29,659 nucleotides of DNA from an uncultured Collinsella sp. GTDB lineage: Bacteria > Actinomycetota > Coriobacteriia > Coriobacteriales > Coriobacteriaceae. A program made the translations under genes and the position numbers. The notes under the pieces were generated by a model that saw only the letters and a program-made list of their open reading frames with translations, did not search any database and had not been told where the DNA came from. The DNA is taken from positions 1 to 29,659 of the forward strand of contig URZJ01000005.1 in NCBI GenBank assembly GCA_900552395.1, written 5' to 3'. This document shows, one piece after another, positions 1 through 7,707 of this stretch (within the stretch, counting starts at the first letter, position 1; each line of letters opens with the position of its first letter).

Positions 1-1
1 C

Positions 2-1756
2 GTCTCCTATCCCGGCGTCGTCGCCATCTACCTCACGGGTGCCCCGCGCCCCGGCGTCGGCCCGCACGATGTGGCGCTCGCCATCATCCGCGCTGTCTTT
101 GCCAAGGGCTACGTCAAGAACAAGGTCATGGAGTTTGTGGGCCCCGGCATCGCGAGCATGACGACCGACTACCGCAACGGCGTCGACGTCATGACCACCG
201 AGACCACCTGTCTGTCGAGCATCTGGGCCACCGACGAGGACACGCACGCGTTTTTGACCATGCACGGCCGCGGCGACGACTACCGTGAGCTCAAGCCTGC
301 CGATGTTGCCTACTACGACGGCTGCGTCGAGGTCGATCTGTCGAGCATCAAGCCCATGATTGCGCTGCCGTTCCATCCTTCCAACGGCTTTGAGATTGAC
401 GAGCTCAACGAGAACCTCGAGGACATCCTTCACGAGGTGGAGCTCGAGGCCGCTAAGATCGGCGAGGGCAAGACGCACTTTAGCCTGCTCGACAAGATCG
501 TCGACGGCAAGCTGCACGTGCAGCAGGGCGTTATCGCCGGCTGCTCGGGCGGCAACTACGACTCCGTGGTCCAGGCTGCCCGCGTGCTCAAGGGCGCCAA
601 CACCGGCTGCGGCGAGTTCTCGCTGTCGGTCTATCCCACGAGCCAGCCCGTGGCACTCGAGCTTACACGCCGCGGCTATATCTACGACCTTATGGAGGCC
701 GGCGCGATCGTGCGCACGGCATTCTGCGGCCCGTGCTTCGGTGCCGGCGACACGCCCGCCAACAACGGCCTGTCGATCCGCCACACTACGCGCAACTTCC
801 CCAACCGCGAGGGCTCCAAGCCGGGCAATGGCCAGCTGAGCGCTGTGGCCCTGATGGACGCTCGCTCCATTGCGGCAACGGCTGCCAACGGCGGCGTCCT
901 GACGCCGGCGACCGACCTGCCCGAGGACACTTGGGACGAGGCCTGCGAGTACACCTTTGACGACGCGCCGTACAAGAAGCGCGTGTACTGGGGCTTTGGC
1001 AAGGCGGAGCCTGCCGACGAGCTGGTCGAAGGCCCCAACATCAAGCCGTGGCCCGCGATGGAGCCGCTCGGCGACGACATCCTGCTCAAGGTTTGCTCCA
1101 AGATCATGGACCCGGTCACCACGACCGACGAGCTCATTCCCTCGGGCGAGACGAGCTCCTTCCGCTCCAACCCGCTGGGCCTGGCTGAGTTTACGCTGAG
1201 CCGCCGCGACCCGGCCTACGTGGGTCGCTCCAAGGAGGTAGACGCTGTGGAGAAGCGTCGCGTTGCCGGCGAGTCCGCGGGCGACCTGGCGGCGTTCGAT
1301 GCCGAGCTTGCCGGTGTGTTTGAGGCGCTGGCCGGCGCGGGTGTCGCGGCCGATGCCAAGGCGACCGAGTTCGGTTCCATGATTTACGCCAAGAAGCCTG
1401 GCGACGGCAGCGCCCGCGAGCAGGCCGCGAGCTGCCAGCGCGTAATTGGCGGCCTGGCCAACATCGTCCACGAGTACGCCACCAAGCGCTATCGCTCCAA
1501 CGTGATGAACTGGGGCATGGTGCCCTTCCAGATGGAGGCCGAGCCCAACTTTGAGGTGGGCGATTACGTCTTTGTGCCGGGTATCCGTGCCGCGCTCGAT
1601 GGCGACCTGAAGGACATCGCCGCCTACGTGGTGCGCGCCGATGGTGCGGTCGAGCAGATTGAGCTCTACATTGCCGATATGACGGCAGAGGAGCGTGCCA
1701 TCGTCAAGGCCGGCTGCCTGATCAACTACAACAAGTTCAAGACCGCTGCCGAGTAA
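2..1756 (+). CDS. Aconitase-family hydratase, 3' part (5' end outside window)
   Basis: The reading frame is open from base 2, so the gene begins upstream of the window; 584 residues are visible of a family that usually has about 750. Members bind a [4Fe-4S] cluster and catalyse hydration/dehydration of a carboxylic acid; this branch resembles E. coli YbhJ and its substrate is not known to me. Seen here: an AGCSGG segment near 537-554 and a CGPC motif near 725-736, which together give the three cysteines expected to hold the cluster, and a TTRNFPNREG segment near 787-816 with the arginines that bind substrate carboxylates in aconitase. The C-terminal swivelling domain ends with AGCLINYNK. A long inverted repeat and a T-tailed hairpin follow, so it is probably the last gene of its transcript. 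The family is clear; the exact reaction is not. Confidence 0.85.
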   Translation, partial: VSYPGVVAIYLTGAPRPGVGPHDVALAIIRAVFAKGYVKNKVMEFVGPGIASMTTDYRNGVDVMTTETTCLSSIWATDEDTHAFLTMHGRGDDYRELKPADVAYYDGCVEVDLSSIKPMIALPFHPSNGFEIDELNENLEDILHEVELEAAKIGEGKTHFSLLDKIVDGKLHVQQGVIAGCSGGNYDSVVQAARVLKGANTGCGEFSLSVYPTSQPVALELTRRGYIYDLMEAGAIVRTAFCGPCFGAGDTPANNGLSIRHTTRNFPNREGSKPGNGQLSAVALMDARSIAATAANGGVLTPATDLPEDTWDEACEYTFDDAPYKKRVYWGFGKAEPADELVEGPNIKPWPAMEPLGDDILLKVCSKIMDPVTTTDELIPSGETSSFRSNPLGLAEFTLSRRDPAYVGRSKEVDAVEKRRVAGESAGDLAAFDAELAGVFEALAGAGVAADAKATEFGSMIYAKKPGDGSAREQAASCQRVIGGLANIVHEYATKRYRSNVMNWGMVPFQMEAEPNFEVGDYVFVPGIRAALDGDLKDIAAYVVRADGAVEQIELYIADMTAEERAIVKAGCLINYNKFKTAAE

Positions 1757-1767
1757 CGCTGCTGTAC

Positions 1768-1839
1768 GCCCCGGCCACACCTTTCCCTCGTGCTCACGCG
1801 CTTCGCGAGGGTCGCCCGAGGGAAAGGTATGGCCGGGGC
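1768..1839 (+). terminator. Long hairpin after the hydratase gene
   Basis: Arms of 23 bp (1768-1790 and 1817-1839) pair with one mismatch around a 26-nt loop. No T-run follows, so it may be a processing or stability hairpin rather than the terminator itself; the T-tailed hairpin 56 bp downstream is the better terminator. Confidence 0.5.
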
Positions 1840-1887
1840 TACCGCGACGTTCTCGTTGGGTCTTGAGGGACGCTAATAAATAGACTT

Positions 1888-1950
1888 GCTTGATGCCGCC
1901 TCTTTTTATTGGGGCGGCTTCTTTTTGGACCACCACAAAGGTGCCTGTCC
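1888..1950 (+). repeat. Direct repeat, copy 1 (partner at 2751-2827)
   Basis: Bases 1888-1940 match 2751-2804 closely, starting GCTTGATGCCGCCTCTTTT and ending GGACCACCACAAAG. Copy 1 continues into GGTGCCTGTCC, which with one mismatch is the reverse complement of part of copy 2. The two copies are in the same orientation 863 bp apart and enclose the whole minus-strand gene 1960-2607. Confidence 0.75.
1895..1926 (+). terminator. T-tailed hairpin, likely terminator
   Basis: GCCGCC (1895-1900) pairs with GGCGGC (1913-1918) and is followed by TTCTTTTT. It lies downstream of the hydratase gene and also inside the first copy of the direct repeat described at 1888-1950. Confidence 0.55.
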
Positions 1951-1959
1951 GGCGGGTTC

Positions 1960-2607
1960 TTATTTCGATGGGGTCCAGGTTATCTCATCGTCAAATAGCC
2001 AAGTGCGTGCTGAGCCGCTGTCGCGCGCTGTCTGCGGATCGGGCTCGCAGGTTTGTTCGTAGGCATCCTCGGTACACCGATCCATAAAATCGACGACTGC
2101 CGTCTGGTCGCCTTCCATGACGTAGATCACGTTGCCATCCGAGATATAGACTCCCGGCCCTTCGTTGTCCACGTAGCCGGGGTCGTATGAGACGTTGCAC
2201 AGTCTGCTCCCGTTTGCCGCATCGAGTTCAAGGGTCGAATAATACCCGCCATTCATTTGGCCTTTCTTGGCTCGATATATTGCGGCGCCGTACCACCGCG
2301 TAAACGTTTTGCCTTTGAGTAAATTGGTTGCCTTGCCGATAAGCTGCTCATCTTGGGTATAGCGCGTGGCTCCAAGTTCGATTCGGGGGTAGTTGCTGAC
2401 CCCAAGCGCTGCGGGCGTACCGTCGAAATCGACGGTGATTGAATCGGGTTTGACGATATCGGTGAGGATTTCGATGGGGTAGCTTACGGTTTCAACCGCC
2501 GCCTGCGTCGCCGAGGCAGGGAGAAATGCGAGATAGATAATGCCTACGCCGGCTGCGGTAATTGCAAACGCTAAGACGAGCAGGCCGATATAGGTGGAGC
2601 GTTTCAC
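1960..2607 (-). CDS. Membrane-anchored or secreted protein, function unknown
   Basis: 215 residues. The start is a GTG with GAGGTG about 9 bases upstream. The N-terminus (MKRSTYIGLLVLAFAITAAG) is a positively charged stretch followed by one hydrophobic helix to about residue 28, so the product is a signal-anchored or exported protein with its bulk outside the membrane. There is no lipobox cysteine. The rest is a mixed, acidic domain with several Tyr, Gly and Asp residues and three cysteines in the last third, which could form a disulfide outside the cell. I recognise no family. It stands alone, antisense to its neighbours and between two direct repeats, and its wobble bases look less GC-biased than those of clpB; both suggest an accessory gene. 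Confidence that it is a real gene is fair; its function is open. Confidence 0.6.
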   Translation of the reverse strand: MKRSTYIGLLVLAFAITAAGVGIIYLAFLPASATQAAVETVSYPIEILTDIVKPDSITVDFDGTPAALGVSNYPRIELGATRYTQDEQLIGKATNLLKGKTFTRWYGAAIYRAKKGQMNGGYYSTLELDAANGSRLCNVSYDPGYVDNEGPGVYISDGNVIYVMEGDQTAVVDFMDRCTEDAYEQTCEPDPQTARDSGSARTWLFDDEITWTPSK

Positions 2608-2750
2608 GGTGGGGCACCTCGCTTACAATATGCAATCATTAAAATAAATGATATCAGCTTGCGACAATATTCAAAAGAAAGCGATCGTTCGAAATGGGGG
2701 GCTAAAAGGCCCTATTGGGCTTCGATTTGGGATCGCCAAACGTAGACTGG

Positions 2751-2827
2751 GCTTGATGCCGCCTCTTTTAATCGGGGCTGATTCTTCTCTGGACCACCAC
2801 AAAGGGGACAGGCGCCTTTGTGGTGGT
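2751..2827 (+). repeat. Direct repeat, copy 2, ending in a GGGGACAG-loop hairpin
   Basis: The first 54 bases repeat 1888-1940. The copy ends in a perfect 13-bp hairpin: ACCACCACAAAGG (2793-2805) pairs with CCTTTGTGGTGGT (2815-2827) around GGACAGGCG. It has the same plan as the other GGGAC-containing palindromes of the window: a variable stem with the GGGAC-like word at or in the loop. Confidence 0.75.
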
Positions 2828-2853
2828 TTGCATGTCATGAGAGCACTCAGAAA

Positions 2854-2889
2854 ATCTTATATATAGAGACTTAGATTTGTGTATAAGAT
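2854..2889. promoter_or_regulatory. AT-rich inverted repeat upstream of clpB
   Basis: ATCTTATA (2854-2861) and TATAAGAT (2882-2889) are exact inverted copies about 80-110 bases before the clpB start. They could mark a promoter/operator. Neither the HspR (CTTGAGT-N7-ACTCAAG) nor the CIRCE consensus is present. Confidence 0.3.
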
Positions 2890-2928
2890 CGCGCAAAGCT
2901 GGCAACAATACTTCTCGAACAACGTGAA

Positions 2929-2946
2929 GCCGCCCCGTAGGGCGGC
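2929..2946 (+). promoter_or_regulatory. Leader hairpin just upstream of the clpB ribosome-binding site
   Basis: GCCGCCC and GGGCGGC pair perfectly around CGTA, ending 8-9 bases before GAGAGGTG, the clpB Shine-Dalgarno. There is no T-run, so a 5'UTR element is more likely than a terminator. Confidence 0.35.
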
Positions 2947-2967
2947 CGCCCCAAGAGAGGTGATTCC

Positions 2968-5595
2968 ATGAGAATCGATAAGCTAGCAATGACGTCGCGC
3001 GAGGCGCTGCAGACCGCCATGAGCACGGCTGCCGACGCGCAGGCCGGCGCGGTGGAGCCGATTCACCTGCTGTCCGCCCTGCTTGGTGCCGGCGAGCGCA
3101 ATATCTCCGTGATCATCGAGCGCATCGGCGCCGATCCGGCCCAGCTTGCACGCTCCACACAAGATGCCATCGACCGCGCGCCCAAGGTTTCGGGCGAGGG
3201 CCAGCAGATGGGCCTGTCCAATGAGCTCGTCCGCGTCATCGAGAAGGCCGAGAAGAAGGCCACCAAGATGGGCGACAGCTTTGTGGTGACCGAGCATTTG
3301 CTGATGGCGCTTGCCGAGGACAAGGGCGAGGCTGGTCGTGTACTGCGTGACGCCGGCGTCACCAAGGAGCGCATCGAGCAGGTCTACGAGGAGCTGCGTG
3401 GCGATGACCGCGTGACGTCTGCCGAGGATAAGACCCAGTTTGAGGCGCTGGAGCAGTACGGTCGCAACATCTGCGATCTGGCCCGCGCCGGCAAGCTCGA
3501 CCCGGTCATCGGCCGTACCGACGAGATCCGCCGTACCATCCAGGTTCTGTCCCGCCGCACCAAGAACAACCCCGTGCTCATCGGCGAGCCGGGCGTCGGC
3601 AAGACGGCCATCGTCGAGGGCATCGCCCAGCGTATCGTGGCCGGCGACGTGCCGAGCACCCTGCGCGACCGCGACCTCATCGAGCTCGACATGAGCGCGC
3701 TGGTCGCCGGCGCCAAGTATCGCGGCGAGTTCGAGGACCGCTTGAAGGCCGTGCTCAAGGAAGTGCAAAAGTCCGAGGGCAAGGTCATCCTGTTCATCGA
3801 TGAGCTCCACACCATCGTGGGCGCGGGTGCCACCGAGGGCTCCATGGATGCCGGCAACATCCTGAAGCCGGCGCTCGCCCGTGGCGACTTGCACGCAATC
3901 GGCGCGACTACGCTCGACGAGTATCGCAAGTACATCGAGAAGGACGCGGCACTCGCCCGTCGTTTCCAGACCGTTATGGTGAGCGAGCCTACCGTCGAGG
4001 ACGCCATCTCGATCCTGCGTGGCCTCAAGGAGAAGTACGAGATCTTCCACGGCGTGCATATCACCGATAGCGCGCTCGTGGCAGCTGCCGACCTCTCCGA
4101 TCGCTACATTGCCGACCGCTTCCTGCCCGACAAGGCCATCGACTTGGTCGATGAGGCCGCAAGCCGCCTGCGCATGGAGCTCGACAGCATGCCGGTCGAG
4201 ATTGACGCCACCACGCGTCAGCTCACCCAGCTGCAGATCGAGGAGCAGGCGCTCATGAAGGAGACCGACGACGCCTCCAAGGAGCGTCTGGAGGCCCTGC
4301 GCCAGGAGATTGCCGAGGTCCAAGAAAAGCTCAACGTGCAAAAGGCCGGCTGGCTCAACCAGAAGAACGCCATCGACCACGTGCAGGAGCTTAAAGGCCA
4401 GCTCGACGAGGCCAAGAGTGAAGAGGAGCGCGCGACGCGCAACGGAAACTTGGGCCGTGCGTCCGAGCTGCGCTATTCCGTGATCCCGGGTCTGCAGCAG
4501 CAGATTCAGGATTCCGAGGCTGCGCTCGAGGCACAAAAGCAGCAGGACGGCGAGGGCCTCAACGAGCAGGTGACCTCCGATGAGATCGCCGAGGTCGTGA
4601 GCGCCTGGACCGGCGTGCCCGTGTCCAAGATGATGCAGGGCGAGCTCGACAAACTGAAGGGCTTGGAGGACGAGCTGCATAAGCGCGTCATCGGCCAGGA
4701 CGAGGCGGTCTCCGCCGTGGCCGCGGCCGTGCGCCGCAGCCGTGCGGGCCTCTCCGATCCGGACAAGCCCATCGGCAGCTTCTTCTTCCTGGGCCCCACC
4801 GGCGTGGGCAAGACCGAGCTCGCCAAGGCACTGGCCGAGTGCCTGTTCGACGACGAGCGCGCGCTCGTGCGTATCGACATGTCCGAGTACATGGAGAAGT
4901 TCAGCGTCCAGCGTCTGATCGGTGCGCCTCCGGGATACGTGGGCTACGACGAGGGCGGCCAGCTCACCGAGGCCGTGCGCCGTCGTCCGTACTCCGTGAT
5001 CTTGCTCGACGAGATGGAGAAGGCTCATCCGGATGTTTTTAACGTGCTATTGCAGGTGCTCGACGACGGCCGTCTGACCGATGGCCAGGGTCGCCAAGTG
5101 TCCTTCAAGAACACGATTATCATCATGACGTCCAACGTGGGTTCCAAGGCTATCGCCGATCTGTCCGGCAAGGACGAGGAGGAGATGCGCCATCAGGTCG
5201 ACGCGGCCATGGCTCAAACCTTCCGCCCCGAGTTCCTCAACCGTATCGACGATATCGTGGTGTTCCATCCGCTCGGCATGGCGCAGATCGAAAAGATCGT
5301 CGATATTCAGCTCGCCGACGTCCGCGCACGTCTGGCCAAGGAGCGCATGACGCTTGCCATCACCCCGGCGGCCAAGCAGATGCTCGCCGTGGGCGGCCTG
5401 GACCCGGTCTTTGGCGCCCGTCCGCTCAAGCGTCTCGTGCAGCGCGAGGTCGTGGATGCCATTGCCGCCGCTATTATCGACGGTACGGTGCGCGAGGGCG
5501 ATCAGGTGACGGTCGATGCCGACAAGGACGGCGGCTTTACCGTCGTGTGCGACAACACGCCGACGGCCACCTACGAGGTTCCAGACGCCGAGTAG
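2968..5595 (+). CDS. clpB: ATP-dependent protein disaggregase ClpB (Hsp100)
   Basis: 875 residues, close to the usual 857-870. ClpB hexamers pull polypeptides out of aggregates in the cytosol, working with DnaK. Order of parts: N-domain (about 1-150); first AAA+ module with Walker A GEPGVGKT at 206-213 and Walker B VILFIDEL at 273-280; coiled-coil M-domain about 405-525, rich in Gln, Glu and Lys, which distinguishes ClpB from ClpA/ClpC; second AAA+ module with Walker A GPTGVGKT at 609-616 and Walker B VILLDEMEKAHPDV. The ATG start with GAGAGGTG 6-7 bases ahead matches the family's N-terminus (MRIDKL; E. coli MRLDRL). It is monocistronic by layout: repeats upstream, a strong terminator downstream. 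The identification is secure; regulation is unclear because no HspR or CIRCE site is visible. Confidence 0.98.
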   Translation: MRIDKLAMTSREALQTAMSTAADAQAGAVEPIHLLSALLGAGERNISVIIERIGADPAQLARSTQDAIDRAPKVSGEGQQMGLSNELVRVIEKAEKKATKMGDSFVVTEHLLMALAEDKGEAGRVLRDAGVTKERIEQVYEELRGDDRVTSAEDKTQFEALEQYGRNICDLARAGKLDPVIGRTDEIRRTIQVLSRRTKNNPVLIGEPGVGKTAIVEGIAQRIVAGDVPSTLRDRDLIELDMSALVAGAKYRGEFEDRLKAVLKEVQKSEGKVILFIDELHTIVGAGATEGSMDAGNILKPALARGDLHAIGATTLDEYRKYIEKDAALARRFQTVMVSEPTVEDAISILRGLKEKYEIFHGVHITDSALVAAADLSDRYIADRFLPDKAIDLVDEAASRLRMELDSMPVEIDATTRQLTQLQIEEQALMKETDDASKERLEALRQEIAEVQEKLNVQKAGWLNQKNAIDHVQELKGQLDEAKSEEERATRNGNLGRASELRYSVIPGLQQQIQDSEAALEAQKQQDGEGLNEQVTSDEIAEVVSAWTGVPVSKMMQGELDKLKGLEDELHKRVIGQDEAVSAVAAAVRRSRAGLSDPDKPIGSFFFLGPTGVGKTELAKALAECLFDDERALVRIDMSEYMEKFSVQRLIGAPPGYVGYDEGGQLTEAVRRRPYSVILLDEMEKAHPDVFNVLLQVLDDGRLTDGQGRQVSFKNTIIIMTSNVGSKAIADLSGKDEEEMRHQVDAAMAQTFRPEFLNRIDDIVVFHPLGMAQIEKIVDIQLADVRARLAKERMTLAITPAAKQMLAVGGLDPVFGARPLKRLVQREVVDAIAAAIIDGTVREGDQVTVDADKDGGFTVVCDNTPTATYEVPDAE

Positions 5596-5638
5596 ATTTT
5601 GGGGCCGGCTTTAAAACCGCCCCCCATCGCAAAACGCC

Positions 5639-5675
5639 AAGGGCGGCGGATCCAATTGGATCCGCCGCCCTTTTT
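5639..5675 (+). terminator. clpB terminator
   Basis: A perfect palindrome at 5641-5670 (GGGCGGCGGATCC arms, AATT centre) is followed by TTTTT. It is a classic intrinsic terminator 45 bases after the clpB stop. Confidence 0.9.
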
Positions 5676-5725
5676 CGTGCGACAATCGATGATGTTGAAC
5701 GGATGCGATGCAAGGAGATGCGCAG

Positions 5726-5920
5726 ATGACAGACAAGAACAAGACGAACACGCCGGCGACCGATGCCGCACCCGCCGCACCCAAGCCTGCGCCTAAGCCG
5801 GCACCCAAGCCGCGCGACCCCTATATTCGCGCCGAGAACGAGGACGACGACGGCTACGATCCCTACAGCGATCGCCGCCCCGAGCGCGAGCCCCTCTTCG
5901 AAGCCGACCCCTGGCGCTAA
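5726..5920 (+). CDS. Small Pro/Ala/Lys-rich protein with acidic C-terminal half
   Basis: 64 residues from the ATG at 5726, chosen because AAGGAG lies 9-10 bases upstream; an in-frame ATG at 5708 has no such site. The N-terminal half is low-complexity with PKPAP repeats (PAAPKPAPKPAPKPRDPY); the C-terminal half is acidic and tyrosine-containing (ENEDDDGYDPYSDRRPE) and ends EADPWR. No signal peptide or membrane segment. It is likely disordered and cytosolic, and I recognise no family. The intrinsic terminator upstream means it has its own promoter. The good ribosome-binding site supports a real gene; the function is unknown. Confidence 0.55.
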   Translation: MTDKNKTNTPATDAAPAAPKPAPKPAPKPRDPYIRAENEDDDGYDPYSDRRPEREPLFEADPWR

Positions 5921-5953
5921 GTAGCTCATTTGGGACGGGGCTTTTTTAGCTAC
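5921..5953 (+). repeat. GGGAC-loop palindrome A
   Basis: GTAGCT (5921-5926) and AGCTAC (5948-5953) enclose a loop with TTTGGGACGGGGC and a T-run. It starts right after the stop codon of the small gene, so it may also act as its terminator. The same stem and core recur at 7582-7690. Confidence 0.7.
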
Positions 5954-5976
5954 TTTTGCCCCCTCCCGCCTGCCTG

Positions 5977-6052
5977 ATGATTTTTCTGGGACGGGGATTT
6001 AATAATCATTCGGTACAAAATGATTATTAAATCCCCGTCCCAGAAAAATCAT
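5977..6052. repeat. Perfect 34-bp inverted repeat with GGGACGGGG core (palindrome B)
   Basis: Arms 5977-6010 and 6019-6052 are exact reverse complements around the 8-nt loop CGGTACAA. Each arm is itself a smaller hairpin (ATGATT...AATCAT) with CTGGGACGGGG in its loop. It lies in the gap before the DUF4143 ATPase gene. Confidence 0.9.
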
Positions 6053-6158
6053 TCTCTCGAGCTTGGTGGCTCCTCAGCCGTTCGACATCCTCCGGGAGAC
6101 CAGTAACAGAAAAATTTGCTTACCAATTAATCAAGATACGCATAAATCTTGCTCTCCT

Positions 6159-6190
6159 GCTAATCAAGAATCGATATAATCTTGATTAGC
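6159..6190. promoter_or_regulatory. Operator-like inverted repeat over a TATAAT box
   Basis: GCTAATCAAGA (6159-6169) and TCTTGATTAGC (6180-6190) are perfect inverted copies, 10 bases apart, and the last base of TATAAT (6175-6180) is the first of the right arm. Further CAAGAT/ATCTTG words lie just upstream (about 6132-6151) and at 6198-6203, next to the ribosome-binding site. A repressor bound here would block the promoter of 6213-7565. The regulator is not identifiable from the window. Confidence 0.6.
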
Positions 6191-6212
6191 ATATAAGCAA
6201 GATTGGAGAATC

Positions 6213-7565
6213 ATGGCATTCAACGACTTGGTGGCCCAGAAAATAAAGGACTTTGAGCAACAAGGAGTTCCACAGGTCTTTGAGCGCGACCTTGATCTGG
6301 GAAACCCGCAGGAACCCAAGCGCGACAACATCGTAAATGTGATTGTGGGAGCCCGTCGTTGTGGAAAGACGTATCGCCTGTATCAGGAGATGCAGCGGCT
6401 TCAGGGTCAAGGTATCGACCTTGACCGGATGCTTTATTTCAATTGTGAGGATGAGCGCTTGCGTCCGTATGAGCCGTCGCTGCTAGCGGACGTGCTCGAT
6501 ACATTCTATGCGCTATATCCTGCTGCTCGAACCGAGGGTGCCTACATTTTCTTCGATGAAATCCAGGAAATTCCCGAATGGGGTGCGTTTCTGCGGCGTG
6601 TGGTCGATACGGAGAAAGCGACCGTCTACGTGACGGGATCTTCTTCTAAGATGCTGTCCTCGGAACTTAAGAGCGAGTTCAGGGGCCGCTCTCTTGTGCG
6701 AGAGCTGTTTCCGTTGAGTTTTTCGGAATACGTCCGATATAAGACGGGGAGCGTTCCTGAGCCGGATGCACCCTTTTCATCGAGCGATGCAGCACTGCTT
6801 CGACATCATCTGATCGGATATCTTGAGCGAGGGGGATTCATCGCGACGCTAGAGCAGACGCCCGCGGATGCGATTCAGCTGCTACAGGAATATGCGTCGC
6901 GAACGGTCGCCATGGACGTCGTTGAGCGCTACGACATCAAGAACCCTCGTTTGGCTTCACTGTTCCTGACGCGGTGTATGGCATCTTCGGCACGAGAGCT
7001 GTCAGTGAACAAGGTGTACAACGAGTTCAAAAGTAGGCAGATACCCGTCAGTCGTAATTCGCTCGGCGACTTACTTGAGTATTACGAGGACGCCTACCTG
7101 TTGTTTTCGGTGCCGGAGTTCACGCGCTCACTTGCAAATAATGCGCGGTCCGCATCTAAAGTCTACGCTGTCGATCCTGCGATGTTCGGAGCATTCTCTC
7201 CCGCATCGGCATTTGATCAGGGCCAGAGGCTCGAGACTGCGGTGTTCAATGCGCTCAGAAGAAGGACTCCAGCCGTGCGGTCCGGTTCGGTCTGCCGCCT
7301 GCTGATCAAAGAGAAGAATAAAAGCCATGAGGTGGACTTTGTGGCCGGGGATGCGCTTCTTATGCAGGCTTATGGCCTGATTCAGGTGAGTACGGATATG
7401 GCAAGCGAGAAAACGCGCGAGCGCGAAATTGCCGCGCTTGATGCCTCGATGGCCCAATTCGATCTTGGTGAGTCGGCAATCGTTACCATGGATGAGCAGG
7501 CCGATATTCCATGTGAGCGCGGTGTGGTACACGTTGTGCCCGCATGGAAGTGGCTTCTTGCCTAA
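6213..7565 (+). CDS. AAA family ATPase with C-terminal DUF4143 domain
   Basis: 450 residues, typical for the AAA_14 + DUF4143 family. Walker A is GARRCGKT at 46-53, Walker B YIFFDE at 111-116, followed by a sensor-like VTGSSS at about 142-147. The second half carries the DUF4143 part, including KNKSHEVDFVAG, a nuclease-like EVDF element of the kind common in this family. Such proteins are cytosolic, occur in many strain-specific copies in gut bacteria, and have no firmly established role. ATG at 6213 with GGAGAATC ahead. It stands alone, with GGGAC palindromes on both sides and an operator-like dyad upstream. Its codons are less GC-biased than those of clpB, consistent with horizontal acquisition. 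The family call is firm; the function is not. Confidence 0.88.
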   Translation: MAFNDLVAQKIKDFEQQGVPQVFERDLDLGNPQEPKRDNIVNVIVGARRCGKTYRLYQEMQRLQGQGIDLDRMLYFNCEDERLRPYEPSLLADVLDTFYALYPAARTEGAYIFFDEIQEIPEWGAFLRRVVDTEKATVYVTGSSSKMLSSELKSEFRGRSLVRELFPLSFSEYVRYKTGSVPEPDAPFSSSDAALLRHHLIGYLERGGFIATLEQTPADAIQLLQEYASRTVAMDVVERYDIKNPRLASLFLTRCMASSARELSVNKVYNEFKSRQIPVSRNSLGDLLEYYEDAYLLFSVPEFTRSLANNARSASKVYAVDPAMFGAFSPASAFDQGQRLETAVFNALRRRTPAVRSGSVCRLLIKEKNKSHEVDFVAGDALLMQAYGLIQVSTDMASEKTREREIAALDASMAQFDLGESAIVTMDEQADIPCERGVVHVVPAWKWLLA

Positions 7566-7581
7566 TCATTTATTGATCTGT

Positions 7582-7690
7582 GGTAGCTAATTTGGGACGG
7601 GGGCTTTTTAGCTACCCTCTGCTCTGCCCAACAGCAAAGTCGAAACAACATCAAGGGTAGCTAAAAAAGCCCCGTCCCAAATTAGCTACC
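7582..7690. repeat. Pair of inverted GGGAC-loop palindromes (C)
   Basis: Two hairpins with perfect 9-bp stems GGTAGCTAA/TTAGCTACC (7582-7616 and, reversed, 7656-7690) each carry TTTGGGACGGGG or its complement in the loop. Together they form a 37-bp inverted repeat with two mismatches and a 35-base spacer. They fill the gap between two convergent genes and may terminate both. Confidence 0.85.
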
Positions 7691-7707
7691 CTGGGTGCTG
7701 TGGTCCG

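Larger units (their letters stand above)
2608..2967. other. Intergenic region between the membrane-protein gene and clpB
   Basis: These 360 bases hold the divergent leaders of 1960-2607 and clpB, the second copy of the direct repeat with its hairpin (2751-2827), an AT-rich inverted repeat (2854-2889) and a short hairpin just ahead of the clpB ribosome-binding site (2929-2946). No coding sequence is convincing here. Confidence 0.6.

Noticed and set aside
2820..2890. CIRCE or HspR operator before clpB
   Set aside because: A GAGCACTC word is present at 2841-2848 but without the second half of CIRCE, and there is no CTTGAGT dyad.
2983..5028. 681-codon open frame on the minus strand across clpB
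   Set aside because: It is the antisense shadow of clpB, caused by the strong GC bias at wobble positions; composition is Leu/Gly/His-rich and no ribosome-binding site or family is visible.
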